Shown: positions 63,266 to 64,000 of the stretch, piece by piece
Numbering within the stretch: the first letter of the stretch is position 1
Layout: the number at the start of each line of letters is the position of its first letter
Origin: Symbiodinium natans
Taxonomy: Eukaryota; Sar; Dinophyceae; Suessiales; Symbiodiniaceae
Reading direction: 5' to 3'
Length of the DNA: 64,000 nt
NCBI GenBank assembly: GCA_905221605.1
Contig: CAJNDS010002147.1
Span: 391,141-455,140 of the forward strand
The notes under the pieces: model-generated
What the model saw: the letters and a program-made list of their open reading frames with translations, nothing else
Databases searched by the model: none
Told to the model about the DNA's origin: nothing
Translations under genes and position numbers: made by a program

Positions 63266-63540
63266 TATTATTATTATTATTATTATCATTATTAAGATTT
63301 ATATATATATATACATATTATTTTTATCATTATTTTATTATTATTATTATTATTATGATTATTATTATATATATATATATATATATTTTTTTTTTTTTTG
63401 GGGGGGGGGGGGGCGGGGGCGGGGGTGGGGTGATAAATATGTAATTATGCAGAAAGAAAAATAAATAAGAATAAGAATAAATAAATTAGGACAAGTATAA
63501 ATAAATATAAATCTGAATATATATATATATATATATATAC
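63266..63540. repeat. ATT, AT, poly-T/poly-G microsatellite cluster
   Basis: (ATT)n, (AT)n, a T-run then G-run at 63387-63427, and another (AT)n near 63516. Frames here are artefacts. No gene is seen between 63070 and 63680. Confidence 0.95.
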
Positions 63541-63763
63541 TACATGTATATGTTAAGTACCTAGTTCCCTCCCACGGGCAGTCCGAGTCGCGACTCGCAG
63601 GTTTAAGGTTGTTCCTCAGATCGTTTACACGGGGAATTAAGGGGGTGTACACTGCAAGTCAGTGCTTAAAGAGGAGGGGGTTTAGGGTTTGGGGTTTGGG
63701 GTTAGGGTTTAGGGTTTAGGGTTAAGGGTTAAGGGTTTAGGGTTTAGGGTTTCGGATTATCAG

Positions 63764-63940
63764 GCAACCGGCAGCAATACAGGAAATAATGCCAATCAAA
63801 GAAAAACTATAGTAGCAAGAGTAACAGTCGTGGTCATCGTAATCATAGCAGTGCTAGTAGCCATAGTACTGATCGTACAACCTGACAAAACAGTACCGAT
63901 CGCACAACTGCTAGCCACAGGAATAGCCGTCGCACCCTAA
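63764..63940 (+). CDS. Terminal-exon-like frame with membrane helix, stop from telomeric repeat
   Basis: After ATTATCAG a 58-codon frame has a polar start (ATGSNTGNNANQRKT), a helix (VTVVVIVIIAVLVAIVLIV), then QPDKTVPIAQLLATGIAVAP. Its TAA is part of a CCCTAAA array. Third codon positions are unusually A-rich for this window. The opposite strand is also open. Confidence 0.4.
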   Translation, partial: ATGSNTGNNANQRKTIVARVTVVVIVIIAVLVAIVLIVQPDKTVPIAQLLATGIAVAP

Positions 63941-64000
63941 ACCCTAAACCCGAAACCCTAAACCCTAAACCCTGCAAGACTGTGGCTTCTGTTCGCTGCA

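Noticed and set aside
63386-63427. Poly-T/poly-G run as a terminator or origin
   Set aside because: It is simple sequence in a microsatellite cluster; no further support.

Overview
The window looks like nuclear DNA of a dinoflagellate, possibly a Symbiodiniaceae or other Suessiales species. This is an inference from several features. The telomere-type heptamer TTTAGGG/CCCTAAA is scattered through the whole window. Introns begin with GT, GC and probably GA. There is an ankyrin gene whose N-terminus resembles a family I remember from Symbiodinium gene sets. Exons are short and GC-rich, and many small terminal-inverted-repeat (TIR) elements sit in introns. No rRNA, tRNA, CRISPR or bacterial-type operon was seen. 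I could not run any search, so family names rest on motif reading.

Layout. 1-27 kb: an N-terminal, retroelement-like coding segment runs off the left edge on the minus strand. After it come dozens of short exon-like islands separated by interstitial telomeric repeat (ITR) arrays in both orientations. Good islands have AG acceptors and GT/GC donors. They include a SAP-like helix pair (8.68 kb), hydrophobic exons (7.0, 10.1 kb), a run of coiled-coil exons (12-19 kb) and a frameshifted piggyBac-like fragment (21 kb). 24.28-24.63 kb is a minisatellite. 27.95-30.21 kb: a six-exon ubiquitin-like/ankyrin-repeat gene in which three introns are built on mobile elements or ITR. 30.2-42.6 kb: ITR, TIR elements and further exon islands, several with stop codons that look like terminal exons.

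42.6-57.7 kb is the main gene block: five tandem copies (A-E) of a four-exon gene plus a truncated sixth unit. Each copy encodes a ubiquitin-like domain, a divergent Rab/Ras-like GTPase domain and a proline-rich tail ending in a CaaX box (CTLL or CTLQ). The NKxD nucleotide-binding motif and the lipidation tail appear only after splicing. Comparing the five copies gives natural before/after views of ITR and mobile-element insertion. Copy E has a telomeric tract inside exon 3, flanked by a 21-bp duplication, which breaks its frame. 57.7-64 kb returns to ITR plus exon islands, including several membrane-segment exons.

The main message is that ITRs and small TIR elements are actively inserted sequence here. 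Some arrive with target duplications of 21-29 bp, and many form the body or the splice sites of introns.
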